64,000 nucleotides of DNA, from assembly GCF_031679605.1 (NCBI RefSeq), contig NZ_CP117522.1, forward strand, positions 5,270,001-5,334,000, written 5' to 3'. Shown here piece by piece: positions 8,874-17,784 of this stretch; positions within the stretch are counted from its first letter, which is position 1, and every line of letters starts with the position of its first letter. Origin of the DNA: Streptomyces luomodiensis. Lineage in GTDB: Bacteria > Actinomycetota > Actinomycetes > Streptomycetales > Streptomycetaceae. Below the pieces are notes generated by a model. It was not told the origin of the DNA. It made no database searches and was given only the letters and a program-made list of their open reading frames with translations. Made by a program: the position numbers and the translations under genes.

Positions 8874-9395
8874 GTGAGGGAGACGACCGAACCGGAGAGC
8901 GCGCCCGGTGGTGAGCGTGACGAGGCGGCGGTGTCCAGGTTCGTCGAGCGGTTCGCGGCCGACCTGGCCGAGTCCGGGATGCAGCGCATGGCGGCGCGGG
9001 TCTTCGCGGCGCTTCTCGTCTCCGACTCCGGGGCCCTCTCCTCCGCCGAGCTGGCCGAGCGGCTGCGGATCAGCCCGGCCGCGGTCTCGGGCGCGATCCG
9101 CTATCTGTCCCAGGTGGAGATGGTGGTGCGGGAGCGCGAACCGGGCTCCCGCCGCGATCGCTACCGGCTCTTCAACGAGGTCTGGTACGAGACCCTGACC
9201 CGCCGCGACCAGATGATCTCCCGCTGGGAGAGCACCATGCGGGACGGCGCGAAGGTGCTGGGCCCCGGCACCCCGGCGGGGCGGCGGATCACCGAGACCG
9301 CCGACTTCTTCGAGTTCGTCCAGCAGGAGCTGCCCAAGATGCTGGAGCGCTGGCGCCACCAGCAGGCCGAGCGGCGCGCGGCCGAGGCGGGGTAA
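8874..9395 (+). CDS. GbsR/MarR family transcriptional regulator
   Basis: A winged-helix regulator of 173 residues. The core AARVFAALLVSDSGALSSAELAERLRISPAAVSGAIRYLSQ is the recognition helix-turn-helix, followed by the wing ERGSRRDRYRL-like EREPGSRRDRYRL and a C-terminal helical dimer region with WYETLTRRDQMISRW and FFEFVQQELPKMLERW. GTG 8874 is chosen for the GGAG 11 nt upstream; GTG 8847 in the same frame would add nine residues but has no ribosome site. Divergent placement against the ABC exporter makes it the likely local repressor of that exporter, with release by the exported drug or a membrane signal. That role is inferred from the layout. Confidence 0.85.
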   Translation: MRETTEPESAPGGERDEAAVSRFVERFAADLAESGMQRMAARVFAALLVSDSGALSSAELAERLRISPAAVSGAIRYLSQVEMVVREREPGSRRDRYRLFNEVWYETLTRRDQMISRWESTMRDGAKVLGPGTPAGRRITETADFFEFVQQELPKMLERWRHQQAERRAAEAG

Positions 9396-9783
9396 CGGGC
9401 CAGGGCGCGGCCCGCCTCCGCCCGACCGACCCGGTGCCGCACCGGGTTCGGCCCGGCGGCGGTGTGCTTCTGCCGTCCGACGGAACCGCGCTCACGTCCG
9501 GCCCGTCGGTGGTCCGTGTCTCGCCTGGTGGCGTGCGGTGCTGTTCGGTTCGGCGTCGGTTCGTGCCGTACGTGTGGTGGTGCCGGGCCGGCCGCGTGGT
9601 GGTGGTGCCGGGCCGCCGGGGTCGGCGGCCGTCTCGTCGTGCCGTCCGGCCGGACGGCGTGGCGGTACGTGTCTCGCCTGGTGGCGGCGCGGTGCCGTCG
9701 TGCCGTCCGTTCGGCCGGACGCGGGCCGCGGGTCCCGGCTCGGTGGCGGTGCGTGTCTCGCCCCGTGACGGCCCGAGCGGCGC
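9396..9783. repeat. Non-coding spacer with dispersed direct repeats
   Basis: No credible gene lies in these 388 bp; the ORFs through it are compositionally odd and match nothing. It carries a 19-bp direct repeat, cgtgtctcgcctggtggcg, at 9515-9533 and 9668-9686, with a truncated third copy (first nine bases) at 9752. Related blocks such as cgtgccgtccg and gccggacg recur between them. The unit spacing is irregular (153 and 84 bp), so this is not a CRISPR. It separates two convergent genes. Confidence 0.6.
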
Positions 9784-10956
9784 TCAAGGTCCGTGCGGCA
9801 GCATGAGGCTCCACGCCTCGGCCAGGACCGTCCAGGTGCGGCTGCGGACCGGGCCCCGGACCAGCGCGTCCGCGTGATAGTGGAAGTCCTGGCCGGAGAC
9901 GGTGACGGCCCGCGCCCGGGTGCGCAGCGGACCGTCCGCGGCGTGCGGATGGACCACGACCTCGGCCAGTCCGCCGCCCGGTGCCGCCGTCGAGACCGAG
10001 ACCCGCTCCACCGGCCGGTCCAGATCGGTCAGCAGCACCCCGTCCGCCTCGATCCGCAGCCGCTGCGGCGGCGGATGCGCCGGCCGCCGGGCGCCGCCGG
10101 CCAGCCCGATCATGGGGAGCGAGAGCAGCGTCAAGGCGGTGCGGGCGGTACGGGCCGCCGGGGTCCACCACGGCCGGTGGCCGTCGCCCTCCGGAGCGCC
10201 GCCCCGCGGGGCGTGGCCGGGCGGGCCCCCGCCGTCCTTGCCGTCGCGATCCGGGTGGTCGTGGCGGTCGTGCCGGCCGTCGTGGTCATGGTCGTGGTCG
10301 CAGGGGGCGCAGGGGTCGCAGTGGCAGTCCCGGCCCCTGGCCGCGCCGCCGTGCGGGTCCTGGCCGTGCCCGCCCGTTCCGCCCGTTCCACCTGGTCCGC
10401 CCGGCCCGGCCGTTCCATCCGGTCCAGCCGGTCCGGCCGTCGTGCCGCATCCGTCGGCCGGTGTCCCGTGCGCACTGTAAGGAGTGAGTCCGGAGGGGAT
10501 GCGCAGTCCGCCGAGGACCACCCCGCCGCTCTCGTCCACCAGCAGATCCCGCGGGCGTGCGACCCCGTCGAGGACCGTACGGGCCGCGGTGACCGTGTCC
10601 GTCGGCACCCCGAGCGAATGGGCCAGGGCGATCGTCGCGGAGCCCCCGACCGGGACCACCGACAGCGTCGCGTCCGCGAGCTCCCGGCGCCGGTGCAGCA
10701 GTTCCACGATCCGCAGCAGGGCGCGGTCGTCGCCCACCACCACCGGGCGGCGGGTGCCCCGGCGGGCCAGTGCCCGCTCGACTTCCTCAGGGCCGTCCGG
10801 CAGGCAGATTTTCGCCGGCGCGCCCGCACACAGCACATCTTTCGCGATCCGCACCGACTCCCCGTCCGTTCGCCGGGCATGGGGGTCGATGACGATGAGC
10901 AGCGGGCGCTCCCGGACGGTGTCCGGTGCGGGGGGCCGGGGATCTGGAGCCGACAC
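9784..10956 (-). CDS. Diacylglycerol/lipid kinase-like protein with a His/Cys-rich insert
   Basis: A 390-residue protein starting at GTG 10956 with AGGAAGGA upstream. The N-terminal half (about 15-160) follows the lipid-kinase Rossmann domain: [47 protein letters not shown]. The C-terminal half (about 262-390) matches the second domain, with [14 protein letters not shown] and a final [16 protein letters not shown]. Two points are odd. The GGDGT and PxGTxND motifs are altered ([14 protein letters not shown]), so activity is doubtful. Residues 161-262 are an insert rich in Gly/Pro, with Cys211, Cys213, Cys216 and Cys219 followed by alternating His/Asp ([16 protein letters not shown]), which looks able to bind metal. 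It is divergent from purA. Confidence 0.75.
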   Translation of the reverse strand: MSAPDPRPPAPDTVRERPLLIVIDPHARRTDGESVRIAKDVLCAGAPAKICLPDGPEEVERALARRGTRRPVVVGDDRALLRIVELLHRRRELADATLSVVPVGGSATIALAHSLGVPTDTVTAARTVLDGVARPRDLLVDESGGVVLGGLRIPSGLTPYSAHGTPADGCGTTAGPAGPDGTAGPGGPGGTGGTGGHGQDPHGGAARGRDCHCDPCAPCDHDHDHDGRHDRHDHPDRDGKDGGGPPGHAPRGGAPEGDGHRPWWTPAARTARTALTLLSLPMIGLAGGARRPAHPPPQRLRIEADGVLLTDLDRPVERVSVSTAAPGGGLAEVVVHPHAADGPLRTRARAVTVSGQDFHYHADALVRGPVRSRTWTVLAEAWSLMLPHGP

Positions 10957-10986
10957 CTCGGTCCTTCCTCAGGTAATCTCTCGGTG

Positions 10987-11101
10987 CAAGAGCCCCTGTC
11001 GCTGTTGCGCCAGGGGCTTCGTCTATCCGGGGCACCGGTTCGACGGCTCTTGTGGTGGCGTACGTCACCACGCACGTTGGACATGCCCCGCCCGGAAGGG
11101 G
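10987..11101 (+). promoter_or_regulatory. Structured purA leader with competing hairpins
   Basis: The sequence before purA folds in two incompatible ways. AGCCCCTG (10991-10998) pairs with CAGGGGCT (11011-11018) to make a terminator-like hairpin. CAAGAGCC (10987-10994) instead can pair with GGCTCTTG (11045-11052), which destroys that hairpin. Next comes GTGGTG/CACCAC (11052-11071). Finally CCCC (11086-11089) can pair with GGGG (11098-11101) inside the ribosome-binding site. This resembles an attenuator. No known purine riboswitch is recognisable. Confidence 0.45.
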
Positions 11102-11110
11102 TGTACGCCT

Positions 11111-12394
11111 GTGCCCGCACTTGTGCTGCTCGGTGCTCAGTGGGGTGATGAGGGCAAGGGAAAGGCCACCGATCTGCTCGGCGGCTCGGTGGACTATGTA
11201 GTGCGTTACCAGGGCGGTAACAACGCGGGCCACACCGTGGTCGTCGGCGACCAGAAGTACGCGCTGCACCTCCTCCCGTCCGGAATCCTCTCGCCCGGGT
11301 GTACCCCGGTCATCGGCAACGGCGTCGTCGTGGACCCGGCGGTCCTGCTCTCCGAGCTGAGCGGACTGAACGAGCGCGGCGTCGACACGTCCAAGCTGCT
11401 GATCAGCGGTAACGCCCATCTGATCACGCCGTATCACACGACCCTCGACAAGGTGTCGGAACGATTCCTCGGCAAGCGGAAGATCGGCACCACCGGCCGC
11501 GGCATCGGCCCGGCCTACGCGGACAAGATCAACCGCGTGGGCATCCGGGTCCAGGACCTCTTCGACGAGTCGATCCTGCGGCAGAAGGTCGAGGCGGCCC
11601 TGGACTCCAAGAACCAGGTGCTCGCCAAGCTCTACAACCGCCGCGCCATCGCGGCCGAGCAGGTCGTCGAGGAGCTGCTGGGCTACGCGGACCAGCTCAG
11701 CGGCTATGTCACCGACACCACCCTGGTGCTCAACAACGCCATCGACCAGGGCCAGGTCGTCCTCTTCGAGGGCGGTCAGGGCACGCTGCTCGACGTCGAC
11801 CACGGCACGTACCCCTTCGTCACCTCCTCCAACCCGACCGCGGGCGGCGCCTGCACCGGCACCGGAGTGGGCCCGACCAAGATCAACCGCGTGATCGGCA
11901 TCCTGAAGGCGTACACCACCCGCGTCGGCGCGGGCCCGTTCCCCACGGAGCTGCACGACGAGGACGGCGAGAAGCTGCGCACGATCGGCGGCGAGCGGGG
12001 CGTGACCACCGGGCGCGACCGGCGCTGCGGCTGGTTCGACGCGGTCATCGCGCGCTACGCGACCCGGGTCAACGGCCTGACCGACTTCTTCCTCACCAAG
12101 CTCGACGTGCTCACCGGCTGGGAGCGGATCCCGGTCTGCGTCGCGTACGAGATCGACGGCAAGCGGGTCGAGGAGCTGCCGTACAGCCAGACGGACTTCC
12201 ACCACGCCAAGCCGATCTACGAGACGCTGCCGGGCTGGTCGGAGGACATCACCCAGGCCAAGACCTTCGACGAGCTGCCGAAGAACGCGCAGAAGTACGT
12301 CCAGGCGCTGGAGGAGATGTCGGGCGCCCCGATCTCGGCGATCGGCGTCGGGCCGGGCCGCGACGAGACCATCCAGATCAACTCGTTCCTCTGA
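11111..12394 (+). CDS. purA: Adenylosuccinate synthetase
   Basis: A 427-residue enzyme that joins IMP and aspartate using GTP, the first committed step to AMP. The GTP site [11 protein letters not shown] is at residues 8-18. IMP-binding GGNNAGHT, the switch-like [17 protein letters not shown] and the C-terminal VGPGRDETI are all present. The GTG start 11111 gives the normal family start ([15 protein letters not shown]) and has AAGGGG upstream. A far longer ORF open from 10484 is not the gene. It is monocistronic, divergent from the lipid-kinase-like gene and convergent with the kinase pair. The structured leader suggests post-initiation control. Confidence 0.97.
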   Translation: MPALVLLGAQWGDEGKGKATDLLGGSVDYVVRYQGGNNAGHTVVVGDQKYALHLLPSGILSPGCTPVIGNGVVVDPAVLLSELSGLNERGVDTSKLLISGNAHLITPYHTTLDKVSERFLGKRKIGTTGRGIGPAYADKINRVGIRVQDLFDESILRQKVEAALDSKNQVLAKLYNRRAIAAEQVVEELLGYADQLSGYVTDTTLVLNNAIDQGQVVLFEGGQGTLLDVDHGTYPFVTSSNPTAGGACTGTGVGPTKINRVIGILKAYTTRVGAGPFPTELHDEDGEKLRTIGGERGVTTGRDRRCGWFDAVIARYATRVNGLTDFFLTKLDVLTGWERIPVCVAYEIDGKRVEELPYSQTDFHHAKPIYETLPGWSEDITQAKTFDELPKNAQKYVQALEEMSGAPISAIGVGPGRDETIQINSFL

Positions 12395-12461
12395 GACCCC
12401 GGTGGGGTACCGGTGCCGGTCCCGGTGAGGCCCCGGTGGGGACGCGGCCCGCGCGCCGGCG

Positions 12462-14282
12462 TCAGTGCGCCGCGGGCGGGCCGAACACCCCGGCGGGCTG
12501 CTGCGGCAGGCCGACGGGCTGGGCGGCCCGCCGCTCCTGCATCTTGGTGATCCGCCGTACCACGAAGAAGGCCAGCAGCCCCGCGAGGATGCCGATGCCG
12601 TCGTCGATGATGTCGAGGATGGCGGCGGGCCGCTTGTCGTTGAGACCCTCGCCGACGAGGTCACCGCTCCCGGTCACCGGGGTGAGGAGGAACATCAGCA
12701 CGAAGAACGTCCACCACCAGTGCAGCACGGCGCGTCCGCGGCGCCCGGTGCCGGGGGGAGTGCTGGCGGTCCAGATGTCATTGGCGATCTGCTTGGGCAG
12801 CCACAGCTGGGCGATCGGGATGAACCAGGCGCCCACGGCGTAGCCGCTGCCGAACCGCAGCCGGCCGACGTTGAGCACCGTGGCGTTGATGTACGCGACG
12901 CGGAACCAGATCAGCCACAGCACCATGACCACCACCACGCTGAGGCGGATGCCGGTGCCCATCGCGTCGACCGCGTCCTTACGGTTGGCGACCGCCTCGG
13001 AGCCGATCGCGCCGGCGTCGTGGCCGAAGTACGCGTCCAGCAGCGCGAAGTTCAACGACATGTCGACCAGGGTCAGCGCCAGCCAGATGCCGAACATGCT
13101 CAGCAAGGCGTTGGCCAGACCGCGGATCGGCCTCAGCCGCGCGCCCGAGGACGGGTAGCCGACCGGCGTCTGATAGCCGCCCTGCCAGGGCTGGCTCGGC
13201 TGCGGTACGGGCCCCGCGGAGCCGCTCATCGGGTACCCGGGCGCCTGGGGCGTCGCGTACGCGGACGGTGTGGCGTACGCGGACGGGCCGGGCGGTGTGT
13301 GCGGGCCGAGCTGCGGGTGGGCGTACGGCGAGGGGCCCTGCACCGGCGCCGTGGCGTTGGGCTGCGCGTTCTCCGCCTCCACCTCCAGCAGCTGGAGCGC
13401 GTCCCGCCCCAGCCGGGCGAGCAGTCCGCCCGGCAGCCAGGGCTCGCCGTCATCGGCCACCGGCTGGGTGGCGGCGACCAGGTCGTCCACCGAGGGCCGC
13501 TTGGCCGGGTCCTTCTGCAGGCACGCGGTGACCAGCCCGCGCGCCCCCTCGGGGAGCCCCGTCAGATCGGGCTCCTCCTGGGCTATTCGGTACATCAGCG
13601 CGTGGATACCGCTGTCCAGGTTGCCGAACGGCTGACGTCCGGTGGCGGCGAAGGCCAGCACCGAGCCGAGGCAGAAGACATCGCTCGCGGCGGTGACCGG
13701 CTCACCGCGCACCTGCTCGGGCGACATGAACCCGGGCGAGCCGACCACCGCCCCGGTCATCGTCAGATTGCCGCCCGTGGTGGTGCCCACGGCGTCCAGG
13801 GCGCGCGCGATGCCGAAGTCGATGACGCGGGGGCCGTCGATGGTGATGAGGATGTTGGACGGCTTGAGGTCGCGGTGGACCAGCCCGGCGTTGTGGATGT
13901 CGCGCAGCGCGAGGGACAGTCCGTTCGCCAGGATGCGCAGCGAGTGCTCCGGCAGCGCCCCGAAGTCCTCGGCGACGACGCTGTGCAGGGACGGGCCGCC
14001 GATGTAGCCGGTGGCCACCCAGGGCACCTCGGCGTCGGTGTCGGCGTCGAGCACGGGCGCGGTCCACTGGCCGCCGACTCGTCTCGCCGCTTCCACTTCC
14101 CGCTTGAAGCGGCCGCGGAAGTCGGCCTGGCGTGCGAGTTCGGCTTGTACGAGCTTCACTGCGACGGTGCGGCCGCGGGCGGAGCGGGCGAGATAGACCC
14201 GGCCCATTCCGCCCTCGCCGAGCTTGCCGAGCAGCCGGTACTCGCCGATCCACCGCGGGTCCTGGGCCCCGAGGTTCTCCAT
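12462..14282 (-). CDS. Ser/Thr protein kinase with C-terminal DUF4328 membrane domain
   Basis: A 606-residue membrane-bound kinase. The PknB-type catalytic domain spans about residues 14-280: glycine loop GKLGEGGMGRVY, Lys43 in VAVKLV, catalytic loop VHRDLKPSN, metal-binding VIDFGIARALD and SPEQVRGEPVT. A Pro/Gln/Tyr-rich linker (about 310-390) leads to a domain with four or more hydrophobic helices (about 395-580), including RVAYINATVLNVGRLRFGSGYAVGAW and WIPK-like WLPKQIANDIW. That pattern is typical of DUF4328. The gene lies 50 bp after a paralogous kinase (14333-17431) and is probably its operon partner. The substrate is unknown. Confidence 0.9.
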   Translation of the reverse strand: MENLGAQDPRWIGEYRLLGKLGEGGMGRVYLARSARGRTVAVKLVQAELARQADFRGRFKREVEAARRVGGQWTAPVLDADTDAEVPWVATGYIGGPSLHSVVAEDFGALPEHSLRILANGLSLALRDIHNAGLVHRDLKPSNILITIDGPRVIDFGIARALDAVGTTTGGNLTMTGAVVGSPGFMSPEQVRGEPVTAASDVFCLGSVLAFAATGRQPFGNLDSGIHALMYRIAQEEPDLTGLPEGARGLVTACLQKDPAKRPSVDDLVAATQPVADDGEPWLPGGLLARLGRDALQLLEVEAENAQPNATAPVQGPSPYAHPQLGPHTPPGPSAYATPSAYATPQAPGYPMSGSAGPVPQPSQPWQGGYQTPVGYPSSGARLRPIRGLANALLSMFGIWLALTLVDMSLNFALLDAYFGHDAGAIGSEAVANRKDAVDAMGTGIRLSVVVVMVLWLIWFRVAYINATVLNVGRLRFGSGYAVGAWFIPIAQLWLPKQIANDIWTASTPPGTGRRGRAVLHWWWTFFVLMFLLTPVTGSGDLVGEGLNDKRPAAILDIIDDGIGILAGLLAFFVVRRITKMQERRAAQPVGLPQQPAGVFGPPAAH

Positions 14283-14332
14283 CGCGGTGTGGCTCCTGTC
14301 CCTGTGCCGATAGTCCCTTGCCGATCGGCCGA

Positions 14333-17300
14333 TCAGTCGAGGCGGGTGAACGTCTGTGTCATCGTCTCATCGCTGTAGTCGTCCGGATCGTCATATTCCA
14401 CACGCAGCTTGTCATGTCCGGAAGACGTGAAGGTCAGTGACGTGCCGGGACCGCACAGATCTTTGGGGGTGCCCCCAGTGAATTTCGAGGGGCTGAGGAC
14501 GAGCCCCTTCTCCACCGAGACCAGCACCCGGTCACCCTCGCAGTGGTACTTCTTGCTGTCCGCGACGTCCTGGGCCACCACGGTGCCGACCGCGCCCTGT
14601 TTGACGGTGATCTTCAAGGTGGCGTCGGGCTTCCCGAACGCGTCCTTGGCCAGCCAGGTGCCCACGTAGGTGTCGGGGATCGGCTTGCCCCCGCTCTTCG
14701 AGGGGCGCAGCGTCGCCTCGGAGGAGCCGTTCGGGACGCTCCACGCGAGGGTGCCGTCGTCGCCTATCCGCAGGGTCTGCTCGCCGACGACGCTGCAACT
14801 GTCCTCGGGAATGCTGGTGGTGACGTCCTCGTCCTCGATGAGGAGCAGGTTGTCCGCCGACTTGAGCTTGGCGGAGTCCTGGCAGAACGAGTCCGAGTCG
14901 GAGGTCAGGGTCTCGGCGACGAACGAGCCGACCGGGCCCTGGGAGAGGACGACCCGGCGGATCTTGCCGGTGGGCTCGCCGTCCTCCTTGATCTCGCCCT
15001 CCCAGGCGCCCAGATACTCGGTGGGCACATCGCCGGTCGTCTCCAGCTTGGTCCCGGACGGACCGGGCGAGGGACCACCGGAGGGGGTCTGGGAGCCGGA
15101 CGGGTCCGCGGTGCCGGGCGGGGTGTGGGTCATCGTGTCGTAGTCGGGCTTGGCCTGGTCGCCCTCGTCGTCGTTCCCCTTGACCACGACGAGGGCGGCG
15201 ACGCCCGCGATGAGCAGCGTGGCGACGGCCGCCGAGACGACGATGAGCGTCTTACGGCGCCGCCGCTTGGGCTGCTGCGGGGCGGCTCCCCCGGGTCCGC
15301 CAGGTCCGCCCGGCGCGCCCGGTCCGCCTGGTCCGCCGAAGCCGGCGGAGGGTGTCGCGGCGGCCTGGTCCTGGGCGGTTCCGAACGAGGTGACGGCGGG
15401 CGGCCCGAAGGTGTGCGGCGTCTGGGCACCGCCGCCGTCCGCCGCGACGGCCTGCGGCGGCGCGGCGTTCGGCGGGTAGCCGTACGCCCCGGGCGCCTGC
15501 GCTCCGGGGGCCTGCGCACCGGGGGCCGCCCCGGCGTAGGGGCCGGCGGGGCCGGGCTGCTGGGAAGCTCCGGCGGCCGCCCCGGCCTGAGGCGGTGCGG
15601 AGTGCCCGGCGGCGCCATGCCCTGAGCCGGATGACGGCGCCCCGGCCTGCTCGGCGGCGTAGGGGTGGCCGGAGCCGGGCTGGTTGCCGGAGCCGGGCTG
15701 GCCGGGCGCCGCCGCGTCCGCGCCGGACGGTCCGCCGGGCGTCGCGGGTGCGGCCGCGTACGGTGCGCCGTGCCCCGGTGCGCCCCGGTCCGGCCCGGCC
15801 CCGCCGGGCGAGCCGGGTGGCGCGGCGGCCGCCCCGGGGGCCGCCCCGGCGTGCGCGGCGCCCGCCACCGGTGCGGCGGCGGGGTGACCCGGAGTCGCCT
15901 GGTTCGCGCCTGGGCCCGAGGGGTCCGCTTGAGGTGCGGCGTCCGGCTCCCCACCGGCCCGCGGCGTGGCGGACGGCGCCCCGGACCGGCCCGGGGCGCC
16001 GTGGTCCGGGCCCGCCTGCCCGGCGGCCTGTCGCGGGTCGGGCGACGGCGCACCGGCGTTGCCGTGGCTCGCCGCGCCCTGGCCTGCGGCTGCCCGCGGC
16101 GTGGCGGACGGCCCGGCGGGCGTCGCGGGTGCGGCGGCGTACGGGGTGCCGGGTCCCGGTGCGCCCTGGCCCGGACCGGCCTGTGGTCCGGCGGCCTGCC
16201 CGGGGTTGGACGGTGGCGTACTGGCGTGTGGTCCGCCGGGTGCCGCGGGCCCGGCGGCTCCCGCGCCCGCCTGGCTCGCGGCGGCCTGGCCGCCGGGCTG
16301 CCGCGCACCGGCCGGCCCCGGCCCCGCCGACGGCGGGGCGGACGGCGCCGGGGGAAGGGGCGCGGCCGAGGGGAGGGGCGGTGCGGTGGGCGGTGGCGGC
16401 GTGGGGGGTTCCGCCGGGGCCAAGGGGTACGACGTGGCCGACGGCGGCGCGGCGGGCGGCGGCGGTACGGCGGGGCCCGCCGCACCGGCCGCGGGCGGTA
16501 CGGCCGGCCGCGCGGGCATCCCCGGCCCGGCGGGCGTCTCCACCTCGAGGAGTTGCACTGCATGCCGTCCGAGCTGGGCGACGAGCCCGCCGGGCAGCCA
16601 CGGCTCGGCGTCGTCGTCCGGGCCGGCCGTGCGTTCCAGCAGCGCCTCCAGCGAGGGCCGGTCGTCCGGGGACTTCTTCAGGCAGTCGGTGACGAGCGCG
16701 TGCAGCCCCTCCGGGAGCCCCTCCAGGTCCGGCTCCTCCTGCGCGATGCGGTACATCACCGCGTGCACACCGCTGTCGGCCGTGCCGAAGGGCTGCCGTC
16801 CGGTCGCCGCGTAGGCGAGCACCGAGCCGAGGCAGAAGACGTCGCTGGCCGGGGTGACCCGCTCGCCGCGCACCTGCTCGGGCGACATGAACCCGGGCGA
16901 TCCGACGACGGCGCCGCTGCGCGTGAGGATGCCGTCGGTGACGGTCTCCAGCGCCCGCGCGATGCCGAAGTCGATGACGCGCGGACCGTCGATGGTGACC
17001 AGGACGTTGGAGGGTTTGAGGTCTCGGTGGACCAGACCGGCGTCGTGGATGTCGTGGAGGGCCTGGGTGAGGCCGTGGCCCAGGATGCGGACGGTCCGCT
17101 CGGGGAGCGGACCGGACTCGGAGACGACCGCGTGCAGCGAGGGCCCGGCGATATAGCCGGTGGCGACCCACGGGGTGGCGGCCTCGGTGTCGGCGTCCAG
17201 CACCGGCGCGGTCCAGGTGCCCCCGACCCGCTGCGCGGCCCGCACTTCCTGTTTGAACCGCCGCCGGAACTCGGCCTGTTGGGCGAGTTCGGTCTGGACG

Positions 17301-17431
17301 AGCTTCACCGCCACCGTGCGGCCGCGTGACGAATGGGCCAGGAACACCCGGCCCATACCACCTGCGCCAAGGCGCCGCAGCAGCCGGTAGTCACCGATCC
17401 AGCGAGGGTCCTCCGCCCCCAGTTCTTGCAT
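14333..17431 (-). CDS. Transmembrane Ser/Thr protein kinase with duplicated extracellular domain
   Basis: A 1032-residue kinase. The catalytic domain (about 14-280) is nearly parallel to the downstream paralogue: RRLGAGGMGRVF, Lys43 in VAVKLV, VHRDLKPSN and VIDFGIARALE. A very long Pro/Ala/Gly-rich linker (about 300-715) follows, then a basic stop KRRRRK and one membrane helix (about 725-748). The external part holds two related modules, about 803-905 and 919-1032. Each starts Y-[LV]-G-[AT]-W, contains QG-[PA]-VG-[ST]-x-VA, and has a Cys pair (SFCQ...DSCS; YHCE...DLCG). The duplication suggests a disulfide-stabilised beta-rich sensor. The linker may span the thick wall; it makes this protein far longer than usual family members. 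Confidence 0.92.
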   Translation of the reverse strand: MQELGAEDPRWIGDYRLLRRLGAGGMGRVFLAHSSRGRTVAVKLVQTELAQQAEFRRRFKQEVRAAQRVGGTWTAPVLDADTEAATPWVATGYIAGPSLHAVVSESGPLPERTVRILGHGLTQALHDIHDAGLVHRDLKPSNVLVTIDGPRVIDFGIARALETVTDGILTRSGAVVGSPGFMSPEQVRGERVTPASDVFCLGSVLAYAATGRQPFGTADSGVHAVMYRIAQEEPDLEGLPEGLHALVTDCLKKSPDDRPSLEALLERTAGPDDDAEPWLPGGLVAQLGRHAVQLLEVETPAGPGMPARPAVPPAAGAAGPAVPPPPAAPPSATSYPLAPAEPPTPPPPTAPPLPSAAPLPPAPSAPPSAGPGPAGARQPGGQAAASQAGAGAAGPAAPGGPHASTPPSNPGQAAGPQAGPGQGAPGPGTPYAAAPATPAGPSATPRAAAGQGAASHGNAGAPSPDPRQAAGQAGPDHGAPGRSGAPSATPRAGGEPDAAPQADPSGPGANQATPGHPAAAPVAGAAHAGAAPGAAAAPPGSPGGAGPDRGAPGHGAPYAAAPATPGGPSGADAAAPGQPGSGNQPGSGHPYAAEQAGAPSSGSGHGAAGHSAPPQAGAAAGASQQPGPAGPYAGAAPGAQAPGAQAPGAYGYPPNAAPPQAVAADGGGAQTPHTFGPPAVTSFGTAQDQAAATPSAGFGGPGGPGAPGGPGGPGGAAPQQPKRRRRKTLIVVSAAVATLLIAGVAALVVVKGNDDEGDQAKPDYDTMTHTPPGTADPSGSQTPSGGPSPGPSGTKLETTGDVPTEYLGAWEGEIKEDGEPTGKIRRVVLSQGPVGSFVAETLTSDSDSFCQDSAKLKSADNLLLIEDEDVTTSIPEDSCSVVGEQTLRIGDDGTLAWSVPNGSSEATLRPSKSGGKPIPDTYVGTWLAKDAFGKPDATLKITVKQGAVGTVVAQDVADSKKYHCEGDRVLVSVEKGLVLSPSKFTGGTPKDLCGPGTSLTFTSSGHDKLRVEYDDPDDYSDETMTQTFTRLD

Positions 17432-17784
17432 GCGTCGATCGTCCCTTCCCCTGAATCCCCCTGATCAGCCCCCTGGAGAGAATAAGGGCGGCTGAGAGCG
17501 AAGTGGACGACGCGGACGATCCGTTATCGGTTCCGTATCCGTCCTGTGTCGCGGCCGACGCGGATGCGGCGCAGCCGCCCCGGACCCCGGGTGGGCCGCT
17601 CCGGTGCGGTCCGTCTTCCGGCCGTTGCCCGTTTGCCGTCCAGTCGGTGCCCGACCGCCGCCTGGTGTGTGCCCGGCGTAGACCACCGCCGTACTCTGCG
17701 TGTTTCGCGCACGACCCTCGCATATCGTGATGCGAAGGCCGTTCGCATTCATACACCGACGGCCGTGGAAGGAGACGGTCCTCG
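17432..17784. other. Divergent promoter region between kinase operon and GntR gene
   Basis: A 353-bp gap without a credible gene. It must hold the start signals of the leftward kinase operon and the rightward GntR gene. The rightward half carries an inverted repeat and an extra half-site (17718-17748, listed separately). I could not pick out convincing -35 and -10 boxes on either strand. Confidence 0.5.
17718..17735. promoter_or_regulatory. TCGCAT-N6-ATGCGA inverted repeat, probable GntR operator
   Basis: TCGCAT and ATGCGA form exact 6-bp arms separated by ATCGTG. A third half-site, TCGCAT, follows at 17743-17748. The repeat lies 50 bp before the GntR start codon. FadR/FCD regulators usually bind such short spaced palindromes and control their own genes, so autoregulation is likely. 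Confidence 0.55.

Noticed and set aside
1408..9395. Biosynthetic gene cluster made of kyn genes, P450, exporter and regulator
   Set aside because: No scaffold-forming enzyme (NRPS, PKS, terpene synthase, RiPP) is present, and the kyn operon is a known catabolic unit. A strong palindrome separates the P450 from the exporter.
9515..9760. Possible CRISPR array
   Set aside because: Only two full copies with unequal spacing and no cas genes.
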